From assembly GCA_041287425.1 (NCBI GenBank), contig JBEULG010000011.1:62001-126000 (forward strand): 64,000 nucleotides of DNA, read 5' to 3'. Source of the DNA: JAFGSI01 sp041287425 (GTDB lineage: Bacteria > Chloroflexota > Anaerolineae > Anaerolineales > Villigracilaceae). Under the pieces are notes generated by a model. It was not told the origin of the DNA, searched no databases, and saw only the letters and a list, made by a program, of their open reading frames with translations. Positions 38,217-45,823 of this stretch are shown piece after piece. Position numbers and translations under genes: made by a program. Positions within the stretch are counted from its first letter, which is position 1. Every line of letters begins with the position of its first letter.

Positions 38217-39088
38217 CGAGGCCTCCAGATTCCATGAAAGAGCGAGCCCAAGCCCAGCACCTCTTTGTGATATGTGCGGTAATAGTCTCGCAGCGTTTGA
38301 ATTTCCTCTGCTGAAAGGTCGAACCATTCTGGCTCTGGAATGCGGCGGAGGTAAAAATGGTCGTATAAAATGGAACGCAAAATATCCCGGTTCATGTAGG
38401 GGGTGGGGGCGATGGTAAAATAAAGATTTTCTTCGCCCAAACCCAGAAGAGGGTAATCGAAAACGCTGGGGGGTTGAAAGCCGACGAAGAGAGTGGCTGG
38501 CGGAAGAGCCTCGCCGTAGTAGGCCTCGATCAATTCCCGGCGGGTAGGTATTCTGTTGTTCTTGTGATAGAATTCAATGGTTAGTCTGGCAGTGGTCTCG
38601 GCGGCATCGTTGGCAAAGAGGCCAAAGAATAGCCGCCGCTGTTGATAATGGCTGGTCACTTCAGCAATGCGGTCGAAGGAAGCAAGGAGGCCTGCGTGTG
38701 GGGTGTTGGCAAGCGCCAGACGATAGTCGCCGTAAAACCGCACTTTGACCTGCCACGTTTTGTAGAATTCCAGAAAGCCGGGCGATTCGAGAATGAGCGC
38801 CCCGCCCAGCGCCTCGCTGACGTATTTTTCGCCTCGCCTAAGCAATTCGGTTCCAAACAAGGGGGAAAGAATAACGTCGATGCCGTGTTCGAAAAGCAAA
38901 GAGAATAAGCGAATGTATTCGTTGGCAGCAATTGGGACATAGCGATCGGGCGATGCATCCCCATGTTCCAGAACAAACCATCGCCGCGTCCCGTTGATGG
39001 GGAAGACGCAGACCTGCGGTCCGGCCTGTCGTACCAGTCGCGCCACCTCCTCGGTGGGCAGTGCCAAAAATTCCTCCAGGCTCATCAT
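38213..39088 (-). CDS. Rv3378c-like diterpenyl transferase/phosphatase (tuberculosinol synthase family)
   Basis: 291 aa. Strong collinear resemblance to Rv3378c of Mycobacterium tuberculosis, which converts tuberculosinyl diphosphate to tuberculosinols and to 1-tuberculosinyladenosine: VFPINGTRRW, LFEHGIDVILSPLF, FGLFANDAAET, IPTRRELIEAYYGE and ILYDHFYLRRI. The fold is of cis-prenyltransferase type. The Asp of the DGTRRW motif (Asp34 in Rv3378c, catalytically needed there) is Asn32 here. The ATG ATG pair at 39088/39085 follows GGAGG; the first overlaps the methyltransferase stop (ATGA). It would act on the diphosphate made by the class II cyclase. Confidence 0.9.
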   Translation of the reverse strand: MMSLEEFLALPTEEVARLVRQAGPQVCVFPINGTRRWFVLEHGDASPDRYVPIAANEYIRLFSLLFEHGIDVILSPLFGTELLRRGEKYVSEALGGALILESPGFLEFYKTWQVKVRFYGDYRLALANTPHAGLLASFDRIAEVTSHYQQRRLFFGLFANDAAETTARLTIEFYHKNNRIPTRRELIEAYYGEALPPATLFVGFQPPSVFDYPLLGLGEENLYFTIAPTPYMNRDILRSILYDHFYLRRIPEPEWFDLSAEEIQTLRDYYRTYHKEVLGLGSLFHGIWRPR

Positions 39089-39672
39089 TTTCGCCTCCAC
39101 AGGCGCGGCAAGAAGCGGGGGGTGCGGTTCATGTAGTCGCGGTATTCGGGCAAGGTCTCAGCGAGCAATTTTTCCTCCTGGCGGGCGGCGCGGCCGAAAT
39201 CCCAGAAGGTGTAAACCATCCCCAGCAGGGTGGTTACGGCCGGGTCGATCAGGAACAGGCCGATGATGAGGCCAAAGAAGGAGGTGATGATGGGGTGACG
39301 CACCCAGGCATACGGTCCGGTGGTGACGACCCGGTGACCGGGCTGGACCTCGACCCGTTCGGCATAGAACTGACGCAGGTGGGCGCGCCCCCAGGCGTTC
39401 AGCGCCAGGGAGGCGGCCGCCAGCAGGATGCCCGCTCCCTGGATGATTAACCCCCAGGACGCCTCGGTACGCCAACCCAGACGGGGCAGCAGCAGCGGAC
39501 GGACGACGAGCAGGGCGCAGGCGACCAGCGCCAGCAGGGTGAAATCCCAGGCCCGTCCCCGGCCCTCCGCTTTGCGCTGTTTGTCGTAGCGGCGGAAGGC
39601 AAACACATCAATCGCGTAGAAGGCGATGACCACAAGCAGAATGAGAAGCGATTGAATGGGCGCAGACAGCAT
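39085..39672 (-). CDS. ICMT/PEMT-like membrane methyltransferase
   Basis: 195 aa with four to five transmembrane helices. The C-terminal SAM-binding motif is that of isoprenylcysteine carboxyl methyltransferases: GPYAWVRHPIITSFFGL, later RQEEKLLAETLPEYRDY and RFLPRL. These enzymes methylate lipid-borne acids or alcohols at the membrane, and a terpenol would fit. In Herpetosiphon a methyltransferase beside a similar cyclase/Rv3378c-like pair makes O-methylkolavelool. The start overlaps the upstream stop (TGATG); the longer frame is out of phase over the acyltransferase gene and is rejected. Confidence 0.82.
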   Translation of the reverse strand: MLSAPIQSLLILLVVIAFYAIDVFAFRRYDKQRKAEGRGRAWDFTLLALVACALLVVRPLLLPRLGWRTEASWGLIIQGAGILLAAASLALNAWGRAHLRQFYAERVEVQPGHRVVTTGPYAWVRHPIITSFFGLIIGLFLIDPAVTTLLGMVYTFWDFGRAARQEEKLLAETLPEYRDYMNRTPRFLPRLWRRK

Positions 39673-40724
39673 CAGGCCATTCCTCCAAGCAGGCTGACCG
39701 CCAGGCGGGGAAGGGCGCCGTTTCCCGCTATGACGGTATGGTTGTTGGTCTCCGGCCGGAAGCCGAGGCGGTGCTTGACCTCGTAGGCGCCGCTGCCCCA
39801 GCGCAGCAGACGAGCGCGGCGTTGACAGGCCTCTTCCAGGCTGGCGTAGACGAGGGCAAAGTACACATAAGGGACGTTCTCGTCCAATCCCAGGGCGGTT
39901 GCTAGTTGCGCCTCGCCGTCGTAAAGCAGCGCGCCGCAGCCGACCAGCCGCTCGCCGACGCGCGCTTCCAAAAAGACGCCGTCGGCCTCTTCCAGGTGTT
40001 CGAGCAGCCTCGCCGTCCAGGGCGGAAGGACGTCGCCGTGCCGGACCGCCACGCGCCGAATCAGCGCCAGGGCTTCGTCGGGGCTGGTCGCACGCCGCTG
40101 ACGGTGAATCTGGATGCCCCGTTCGGCTGCCTTGCGCAGGCTGCGCTTGTAATGCTGGCGATCGTCCTTGTTGCCGGCTGCCAGATAGGCCTCCAGGTTG
40201 TCCCATTCGAACGGCATCCAGGTGCCGGGGTCGGCGACGCGAATGGGGCGATAACCGTTTGGCCAGCCGCGCTGGATCTCTTCGGCCTCGATGAAATCCA
40301 GGAGGACAAAAGAGCAGGCATGACGGCGGGCGATAGAAGCCGCGGCGCTGAGCAGTTGTTCGAGGGCAGCCTCCCGTTCTTCTCCGGCCGGCAGGGTCAT
40401 GCCCGACAGGCCAGCCAGCGGCGAGCGGCAGATGAGCAGCGGCCAACGGCGCAGGATTGGCCTCAGGGCGGCCCGCAGGGGAGCGGGAAGAGGCAGCGGT
40501 TCGTCCCGGACGAGCCAAAAGGCTGCCCGTCCTATCGGCCGGCCCGCTCGCCAGAGCAGGATGTAAAAGGGCAAACAATCGGTCAGAACGCGTTCACCAA
40601 AGGCGTACCATCGTTGGCTTTGGAAGGGCTGGCTGCCGCCGGCCGCCTCCCACACTTCCGGCGGGATTTGTCCGGCTTGATCGAAGACCTGAATCTCAAA
40701 ACTGCTGGCAGATGGGAGGTTCAT
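39672..40724 (-). CDS. FemAB/GNAT-like acyltransferase of the diterpene operon
   Basis: 350 aa. The C-terminal half is a GNAT-type fold of the FemAB/BioF2-like kind (ARVGERLVGCGALLYDGEA, then ALVYASLEEACQRRARLLRWG and the closing YEVKHRLGFRPETN). The mid region AYLAAGNKDDRQHYKRSLRKA is typical of FemAB-like proteins using aminoacyl-tRNA or acyl-CoA. The substrate is unknown; it may acylate the diterpenoid product or belong to envelope synthesis. It is the first gene of the operon and is separated from secF by 135 bases with a hairpin. Confidence 0.7.
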   Translation of the reverse strand: MNLPSASSFEIQVFDQAGQIPPEVWEAAGGSQPFQSQRWYAFGERVLTDCLPFYILLWRAGRPIGRAAFWLVRDEPLPLPAPLRAALRPILRRWPLLICRSPLAGLSGMTLPAGEEREAALEQLLSAAASIARRHACSFVLLDFIEAEEIQRGWPNGYRPIRVADPGTWMPFEWDNLEAYLAAGNKDDRQHYKRSLRKAAERGIQIHRQRRATSPDEALALIRRVAVRHGDVLPPWTARLLEHLEEADGVFLEARVGERLVGCGALLYDGEAQLATALGLDENVPYVYFALVYASLEEACQRRARLLRWGSGAYEVKHRLGFRPETNNHTVIAGNGALPRLAVSLLGGMA

Positions 40725-40818
40725 CGCCCTCGCTGGTCCATGTTCCCTCTAATTTTACAACGAGTTGGAATTTTGGATGTGCGTGTTTGGGGGGCTATCA
40801 AAGTTGTAAAGGGATATT

Positions 40819-40850
40819 TTTACGGGGCGGAGGTTGCTCCGCCCCGTAAA
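40819..40850 (-). terminator. Hairpin between secF and the diterpene operon
   Basis: A perfect 14-bp stem, TTTACGGGGCGGAG with CTCCGCCCCGTAAA, and a four-base loop, 10 bases after the secF stop on the minus strand. A run of T does not follow, but its strength and position fit a terminator separating secDF from the diterpene operon. Confidence 0.7.
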
Positions 40851-40859
40851 CGAGACGCG

Positions 40860-41792
40860 TCAAGCCGCGGCCTGGTTGGCTTTGCGCCGGAACCAGGTGG
40901 TCCATTCGCGCTTTTCCCAGACCACCAGGATGGGAGCCGCGATGAAGATAGAAGAGTAAGTGCCGCTCAGGAGGCCGACCAGCAGGATGACGGCGAATTC
41001 GCGCAGGGTCACACCGCCCATGAGGGCCAGCGCCAGCAGCAGGAATTCGACCGTCATCAATTGGGTGTTGATCGAGCGCTGCAGGGTCTGGACGATGGAG
41101 TGGTTGACCAGGGTTTCGAAATCCAGCCGGCGCAGGAGGTTGGTGTTTTCGCGGATGCGGTCGAAGACGACGATCTTGTCCTGCACCGAGAAGCCGATGA
41201 CGGTCAGCAGGGCGGTCAGGAACAAGGCGTCCATTTGCCAATCGAACAGGAGCGAACCGATCAGCACCAGGCTGAAGACGATGGCCACATCGTGAATCAT
41301 GGCGATGATGGCGCAGACGCCGTAGCGGAAGGCATGGGGAATGCCGCGAAAGGCAAAGGTGATGTAGATGATCACGACCAGGGCGGCCGCGCCGACGGCC
41401 AGGGCGGCGCGCGAGGTCACCTGGGCGCCGATCGAGGGGCCGACGCTGTCCACCCGGCGGGGTTCGGGCAGGCTACCGAATTCCTCTTGCAGGGCGGTCA
41501 TCACCTCCCGGCGCAGGTTCTCGTCGAGGAAGGAGGAGCGGATGACCAGCGTGCCTTCGTCGGTGGTTGTCACGATGGCATCCTGAATGCCGAGGCGGTT
41601 GTAGAGGGTGACCACGTCCGAGTGGGCGGGGAGTTCGTTTTCGAATTCCACTTCCATCATTGTGCCGCCGGTGAAGTCAATCGAGAGCGGCAAATCCTTG
41701 TTGGCGGCCTGAACGATGAGCAGAATCAGGCCGGGGACGATGATGAGCAGGGAGAGCGCAAAGAACAAGTAACGGCGAGCGAGGATATTCAT
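40860..41792 (-). CDS. secF: Protein translocase subunit SecF
   Basis: 310 aa. An N-terminal helix, the periplasmic domain with LPLSIDFTGGTMMEVEF, and five C-terminal helices with VIGFSVQDKIVVFDRIREN and HSIVQTLQRSINTQL, as in SecF, which with SecD uses the proton gradient to complete protein export. The ATG at 41792 gives MNILARRYLFF; the longer start overlaps secD. It follows secD by ten bases. Confidence 0.95.
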   Translation of the reverse strand: MNILARRYLFFALSLLIIVPGLILLIVQAANKDLPLSIDFTGGTMMEVEFENELPAHSDVVTLYNRLGIQDAIVTTTDEGTLVIRSSFLDENLRREVMTALQEEFGSLPEPRRVDSVGPSIGAQVTSRAALAVGAAALVVIIYITFAFRGIPHAFRYGVCAIIAMIHDVAIVFSLVLIGSLLFDWQMDALFLTALLTVIGFSVQDKIVVFDRIRENTNLLRRLDFETLVNHSIVQTLQRSINTQLMTVEFLLLALALMGGVTLREFAVILLVGLLSGTYSSIFIAAPILVVWEKREWTTWFRRKANQAAA

Positions 41793-41802
41793 ACGATGCC
41801 TC

Positions 41803-43149
41803 TCAGATGCCAAACCATCTGGCAAAGTTTTTGATTTTGAACCAGTCGAGCAGGACGCTCAGCAGGGTGCGGGTGACGAACAGGGCGGTAAAGAGGCTGA
41901 TGAACATGCCGAGCGCCAGGGTCACCGAAAAGCCTTTGACGATGGTGGCGCCGAAGGCGCTGCCGAACCAGTACAGGATGGCGCAGGTGATGAGGGTGGC
42001 AATGTTTGAGTCCCGGATCGAAGACCAGGCCCGCCGCCAGCCTTTTTCGACCGCGTAGGTGAGCGTCAGGCCGTTGCGCAGTTCTTCCTTGATGCGCTCG
42101 AAGATGAGGATATTGGCGTCCAGCGCCGAACCGGTGCTGAGCAAGAAACCGGCGATGCCGGGCAGAGTCAGGGTCACGTGGATGAGTTTGAACACTGCGA
42201 AAGCCAGGGCGGCGTAGATGAGGATGGAGATGTCGGCGGCGATGCCGGGCAGGCGGTAGTAGAGCGCCATGAAGAGGATGACGATGACCAGACCAATCAG
42301 GCCGGCCACCAGGCTTTTTTGCAGCGAGTCTTCGCCCAGGGTGGGGCCGACCAGGCGCGTTTCGACGATGCGCAGGGGGATGGGCAGCGAGCCGTAGCGC
42401 AACTGGACGGCCAGGGCGTTGGCGCTCTCGACATCGAAACCGCCCTCGATGATGGCGTTGCCGTCGGTGATGGCCACGCTGACGCGCGGCGCCGAGATGA
42501 CGCGCTTGTCGAGTACGATGCCGAGGTGGCTGCCGATGTTGTTGCGCGTGTAGTCGGCGAAGATGCGCGTTCCTTCGGCGTTCAGGGAAAAAGCAACCAC
42601 CGGCTGATTCAATTGGTTGGTCGAAACGCCGACCGTTTCCATCATAGCGCCGGTCATGATGGTGTGATAGACGGTTGTGCCTTCGGGGAGGTCGCTTGGC
42701 GCGCCGCCGTAGTCGGTGACGATGACCGTTCCGGCCGGCGGCGGCGTGGTGCCGAAATCCACCCACTCCAGCAGACCGGTCTGCTGAATTGTTTGCGGCA
42801 CGGAGGAGGTGTTTGTCAGGCCGGGGAATTCGGCCACGATGCGGCGGTCGCCGGCCAGTTGAATCAGGTTCTCCGAGACGCCCAGGGCGTTGGTGCGGTT
42901 TTCGATGATCGTCCGCGAGACCTCCAGTTGCTCTTTGTCAACCGGCACATCTTCGGGCAGGTCGGGTTCGATGACCACCTGCAGGCCGCCGCGCAGGTCC
43001 AGACCCAGGAGCGGGGCGACGTCACGCTCGATGAGCATTTCGCCCGGCTTGAAAGGATTGGGGAGGCGCAGGACTTCGACTACGTCAACCCAGATGGCCA
43101 GGGCCAGCAGGAGGAGAATCAGAAACAGGCGCGAATAGTGATTGGACAT
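41803..43149 (-). CDS. secD: Protein translocase subunit SecD
   Basis: 448 aa, the compact form of SecD. The N-terminal helix, GLDLRGGLQVVIEPD in the periplasmic domain P1, a Pro/Asp/Glu-rich loop, and six membrane helices with GSALDANILIFERIKEE and RDSNIATLITC are visible. It works with SecF in protein export. Divergent from pheA with 174 bases between. The motif normally written VDAN reads LDAN, a mild change. Confidence 0.95.
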   Translation of the reverse strand: MSNHYSRLFLILLLLALAIWVDVVEVLRLPNPFKPGEMLIERDVAPLLGLDLRGGLQVVIEPDLPEDVPVDKEQLEVSRTIIENRTNALGVSENLIQLAGDRRIVAEFPGLTNTSSVPQTIQQTGLLEWVDFGTTPPPAGTVIVTDYGGAPSDLPEGTTVYHTIMTGAMMETVGVSTNQLNQPVVAFSLNAEGTRIFADYTRNNIGSHLGIVLDKRVISAPRVSVAITDGNAIIEGGFDVESANALAVQLRYGSLPIPLRIVETRLVGPTLGEDSLQKSLVAGLIGLVIVILFMALYYRLPGIAADISILIYAALAFAVFKLIHVTLTLPGIAGFLLSTGSALDANILIFERIKEELRNGLTLTYAVEKGWRRAWSSIRDSNIATLITCAILYWFGSAFGATIVKGFSVTLALGMFISLFTALFVTRTLLSVLLDWFKIKNFARWFGI

Positions 43150-43270
43150 ACGATGAACGCTCCGTTCACGAAAATGCCAGCCGGGGGCTGGCGCACGGCG
43201 ATTATACTACCGATAGAGAGGGGAGGGGAGAGGCGGGGGGGCGCGCGAAATCTTCAAGGTAGGCCTGTAT

Positions 43271-43276
43271 TATAAT
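43271..43276 (+). promoter_or_regulatory. -10 box of pheA
   Basis: TATAAT, 47 bases before the pheA start, in the 174-base region divergent with secD. A -35 hexamer is not clear. Confidence 0.5.
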
Positions 43277-43323
43277 GACGCCATTCCGGGGTGTGCATCG
43301 GAGGATTTTTTGAGGAGGCGGGT

Positions 43324-44139
43324 ATGAGAGTGGCATTTCAAGGTGAGTGGGGAGCGTTTTCGGAACAGGCCATCTGTGAGTACTTCGGTCAGGTAGAGAC
43401 GTTTCCGTGTGAGACGTTTGAGCAGGTGTTTACGGCAGTCGCCGCCCGGCAGGCTGAGGCCGGGTTGATTCCCATAGAGAATTCGCTGGCCGGCAGCATT
43501 CATCAGAATTACGATTTGCTTTTGAAATATCACCTGTTCATTGTGGGAGAGCATTTCCTGCGGGTGCGCTTGTGTTTGATCGCTTTCCCTGGCGTGGAAA
43601 TCGACCGGATTCGGAAAGTGATCAGCCACCCGCAGGCGCTGGCTCAGTCGGCCCGTTATTTACAACGATTGGGGATAAAGACCGAACCGGTCTACGACAC
43701 GGCCGGCAGCGTGAAGATGCTGCGGGCCATGGGGGAGCGCAGCGTGGCGGCGATTGCATCGCGGCGCGCTGCCGAAATCTATGATATGCAGGTGCTGGCA
43801 GAGGGCATCGAAGACGAGGATAAGAATTACACGCGTTTCTTGGTCATCCACCCTGAAGCGAATAGGCCGCGCGGAAAGACAAAAACCTCGATTGTTTTCA
43901 CGCTCAATCACCGCCCCGGGGCCTTGTTCAAAGCCTTGAGCGTTTTTGCGCTGCGCGACATAAATTTGACCAAAATCGAATCGCGCCCCTTGCCGGGCAA
44001 GCCGTGGGAATATTTGTTCTATGTGGATTTGGTCGGTTCTATTGAGGACGAGCATGTTGAACGTGCTCTGGAGCATCTGAGGGAATATGCGCTCATGCTG
44101 CGGGTGTTCGGTTCGTATCGGCAGGCGATTTTCGAGTGA
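43324..44139 (+). CDS. pheA: Prephenate dehydratase
   Basis: 271 aa. It decarboxylates and dehydrates prephenate to phenylpyruvate. The catalytic domain (about 1-175) has AFQGEWGAFSEQA, IPIENSLAGS and the Thr of NYTRFLVI. The ACT domain (about 185-265) has GALFKALSVFALRDINL and ESRP, the Phe-binding features, so feedback inhibition by Phe is expected. No chorismate mutase is fused. The ATG at 43324 follows GAGGAGGCGG. It is followed by the promoter of the aro operon. Confidence 0.94.
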   Translation: MRVAFQGEWGAFSEQAICEYFGQVETFPCETFEQVFTAVAARQAEAGLIPIENSLAGSIHQNYDLLLKYHLFIVGEHFLRVRLCLIAFPGVEIDRIRKVISHPQALAQSARYLQRLGIKTEPVYDTAGSVKMLRAMGERSVAAIASRRAAEIYDMQVLAEGIEDEDKNYTRFLVIHPEANRPRGKTKTSIVFTLNHRPGALFKALSVFALRDINLTKIESRPLPGKPWEYLFYVDLVGSIEDEHVERALEHLREYALMLRVFGSYRQAIFE

Positions 44140-44156
44140 AAAGGGGCGCGAAAACA

Positions 44157-44185
44157 TTGACATTCTGCCGTCGCGCGAGTAGAAT
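44157..44185 (+). promoter_or_regulatory. Promoter of the aromatic amino-acid operon
   Basis: TTGACA (44157-44162), 17-bp spacer, TAGAAT (44180-44185). Predicted transcription start is near 44192, within a few bases of the leader-peptide ATG at 44195. Confidence 0.88.
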
Positions 44186-44194
44186 GCGCCCAAT

Positions 44195-44287
44195 ATGAGC
44201 GCCAGACCAAACGTCTACACAACCCAGTTCGGTTTTTACTTTTATTATTACGGCTTCCGAATCCCGGTTGCCGTTGGCGGCGCTTAA
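44195..44287 (+). CDS. Phe/Tyr-rich leader peptide of the aro operon
   Basis: 30 codons. Residues 12-21 read FGFYFYYYGF, so eight of ten are Phe or Tyr, with another Tyr at 8. No Trp is present. This is the layout of amino-acid leader peptides such as PheL, where ribosome stalling at scarce aminoacyl-tRNA decides between alternative RNA hairpins. It begins 9 bases after a -10 box, so it is translated from an almost leaderless mRNA. It lies directly upstream of a strong hairpin and of aroH, the first enzyme at the Phe/Tyr branch. Confidence 0.85.
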   Translation: MSARPNVYTTQFGFYFYYYGFRIPVAVGGA

Positions 44288-44363
44288 GCAGACGAAACCA
44301 CCTCATCAGTCTGTATCTCAGGAGCGAGCCCAACGGGCTCGCTCCTGAACGTTTGGAGGTCCT
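44288..44363 (+). promoter_or_regulatory. Attenuator region between leader peptide and aroH
   Basis: A 13-bp perfect stem with an AAC loop (44319-44331 / 44335-44347) starts 32 bases after the leader stop codon. Upstream, CAGAC (44289-44293) can pair with GTCTG (44309-44313), and ACCTC (44299-44303) with GAGGT (44356-44360) in the aroH ribosome-binding site. These could form alternative structures. Only a short GTTT follows the strong stem, so control may be at transcription termination or at translation start. Confidence 0.72.
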
Positions 44364-44762
44364 ATGAGTAGCCGCGGAATTCGAGGCGCTATTACGGTCG
44401 AGGCCGATTTGCCCGACAAGGTGACAGCCGCCACGCAAGAACTCTTGCAAGGTATATTGGCGGCCAATCCGACCCTTTCGGCGGCGGATGTGGCTTTTGC
44501 ATTCTTTACGGTGACAGACGATATCGTTTCAGCCTACCCGGCCCAGGCGGCGCGGCAGATGGGGTGGGAGGGAGTACCTATGCTGTGCGGGCGGGAGATT
44601 CCTGTCCCCGGCGGATTGCCGTTGTGTATTCGCATTCTGATTGTGTGGAATACAGACCTTGCTCAGAGCCAGGTCCGGCATGTTTATTTGCGTCAGGCGG
44701 CGTGTTTGCGCCCCGATTGGGCGACAAGCAGCCTGGCAACAGAGGGGAGGAAAAGCCTATGA
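44364..44762 (+). CDS. aroH: Chorismate mutase, AroH type
   Basis: 132 aa, trimeric AroH fold of Bacillus type rather than helical AroQ type. It converts chorismate to prephenate. RGIRGAITVE carries the substrate Arg residues, FFTVTDDIVSAYPAQAAR the middle binding region, and CIRILIVWNT the conserved Arg of the active site. The start follows TTGGAGGTCCT. Being first after the Phe/Tyr leader, it is the enzyme most directly controlled. Its stop overlaps the aroF start. Confidence 0.93.
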   Translation: MSSRGIRGAITVEADLPDKVTAATQELLQGILAANPTLSAADVAFAFFTVTDDIVSAYPAQAARQMGWEGVPMLCGREIPVPGGLPLCIRILIVWNTDLAQSQVRHVYLRQAACLRPDWATSSLATEGRKSL

Positions 44763-45823
44763 TGATTCTCATGAAATCAGATTCGACGCCACTCGATGTA
44801 GAGCGTGTCCTTAGTTGTGTGCGGGCGGTGGGCCTGACTGCCCATCTGGCGCTGGACAATGGCCGAACGGTGATCGGGGTGGTGGGAGAAAACCGGGATG
44901 CGTCCCCGAGTCTTTTCGAGACCCTGGAGGGGGTAGAGGCGGTGAAATGCGTTTCTTTGCCGTACCCCTTGGCCTCGCGTCATTTTCACCCTGCAGATAC
45001 GATTTTCCCTCTCGACGACTTTATGGTGGGCGGACGGGATATCCTGATCGTCGCCGGTCCTTGCTCAGTCGAATCCCGCCAGCAGTTACTGGCGACGGCG
45101 CGCGCCGTCTGCCAAGCCGGAGCAAATGCTTTGCGCGGCGGAGTCTTTAAACCAAGGACTTCGCCGTATGCGTTTCGCGGCTTAGGAGAGAGGGGACTGG
45201 AATATCTGGCCGAGGCGCGCGCCCTGACCGGTATGCCCATCGTCACCGAGGTGATGTCCATTGAGCAGATGGAAATAGCGCTTCGCTACGTGGATGTCTT
45301 GCAGATTGGCGCTCGCAATATGCAGAACTTCCCCCTCTTGCAGGCAGTGGGTGAAACTCGCACGCCGGTGCTGCTCAAGCGGGGTCTCTCAGCCTCTATC
45401 GAGGAACTTCTCATGGCGGCCGAGTACATCCTGGCAAATGGCAACTCGCGAGTGATGTTGTGCGAGCGCGGTATCCGCACCTTCGAGACGGCCACCCGCA
45501 ACACGACCGACATTAACGCCATCCCTGTCTTGAAAACGCTCACCCATTTGCCGGTTTTGCTGGACCCTTCGCATGCCACCGGCCATCGGGAGTACGTGGC
45601 TGCAGTGGCCAGGGCGGCGATCGCCGCCGGTGCTGATGGACTCCTCATCGAGGTTCACCCAGACCCAGAGCGGGCGTTTTCCGATGGCCCTCAATCACTC
45701 AGGCCGGAAGAATTCGCCGCCCTGGTTTGCCAGGTGCGGGCTGTAGCCGAGGCGGTGGGGCGCTGTCTGATCTCCAAACCTGCGCCGAGGACGGCCCACT
45801 GGAACGAGGTGCTTCATGTCTGA
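44759..45823 (+). CDS. aroF: DAHP synthase (AroF/KDPG-like type Ibeta, with N-terminal FXD domain)
   Basis: 354 aa. It condenses PEP and erythrose-4-phosphate, the entry step of the shikimate pathway. An N-terminal ferredoxin-like regulatory domain (about 1-85) precedes the TIM barrel with IVAGPCSVESRQQL, FKPRTSPYAFRGLG, LQIGARNMQNF and DPSHATG (metal and substrate residues). As in the Thermotoga enzyme, the extra domain may mediate feedback by Tyr or Phe. The ATG at 44759 follows GGGGAGGAAAAG and overlaps the aroH stop. Confidence 0.94.
   Translation: MMILMKSDSTPLDVERVLSCVRAVGLTAHLALDNGRTVIGVVGENRDASPSLFETLEGVEAVKCVSLPYPLASRHFHPADTIFPLDDFMVGGRDILIVAGPCSVESRQQLLATARAVCQAGANALRGGVFKPRTSPYAFRGLGERGLEYLAEARALTGMPIVTEVMSIEQMEIALRYVDVLQIGARNMQNFPLLQAVGETRTPVLLKRGLSASIEELLMAAEYILANGNSRVMLCERGIRTFETATRNTTDINAIPVLKTLTHLPVLLDPSHATGHREYVAAVARAAIAAGADGLLIEVHPDPERAFSDGPQSLRPEEFAALVCQVRAVAEAVGRCLISKPAPRTAHWNEVLHV

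Noticed and set aside
34950..39080. Genomic island or prophage with integrase and attachment sites
   Set aside because: Composition differs from the flanks, but no integrase, transposase, tRNA-end duplication or terminal repeat was seen.
39673..40578. N-terminal extension of the ICMT-like methyltransferase
   Set aside because: It overlaps the acyltransferase gene in another frame and has no membrane or enzyme features; the internal ATG at 39672 gives a normal-sized protein.
40741..40818. Strong promoter for the diterpene operon
   Set aside because: A TGTAAAAT-like -10 is present on the minus strand, but I could not find a convincing -35, so it is not listed as a feature.
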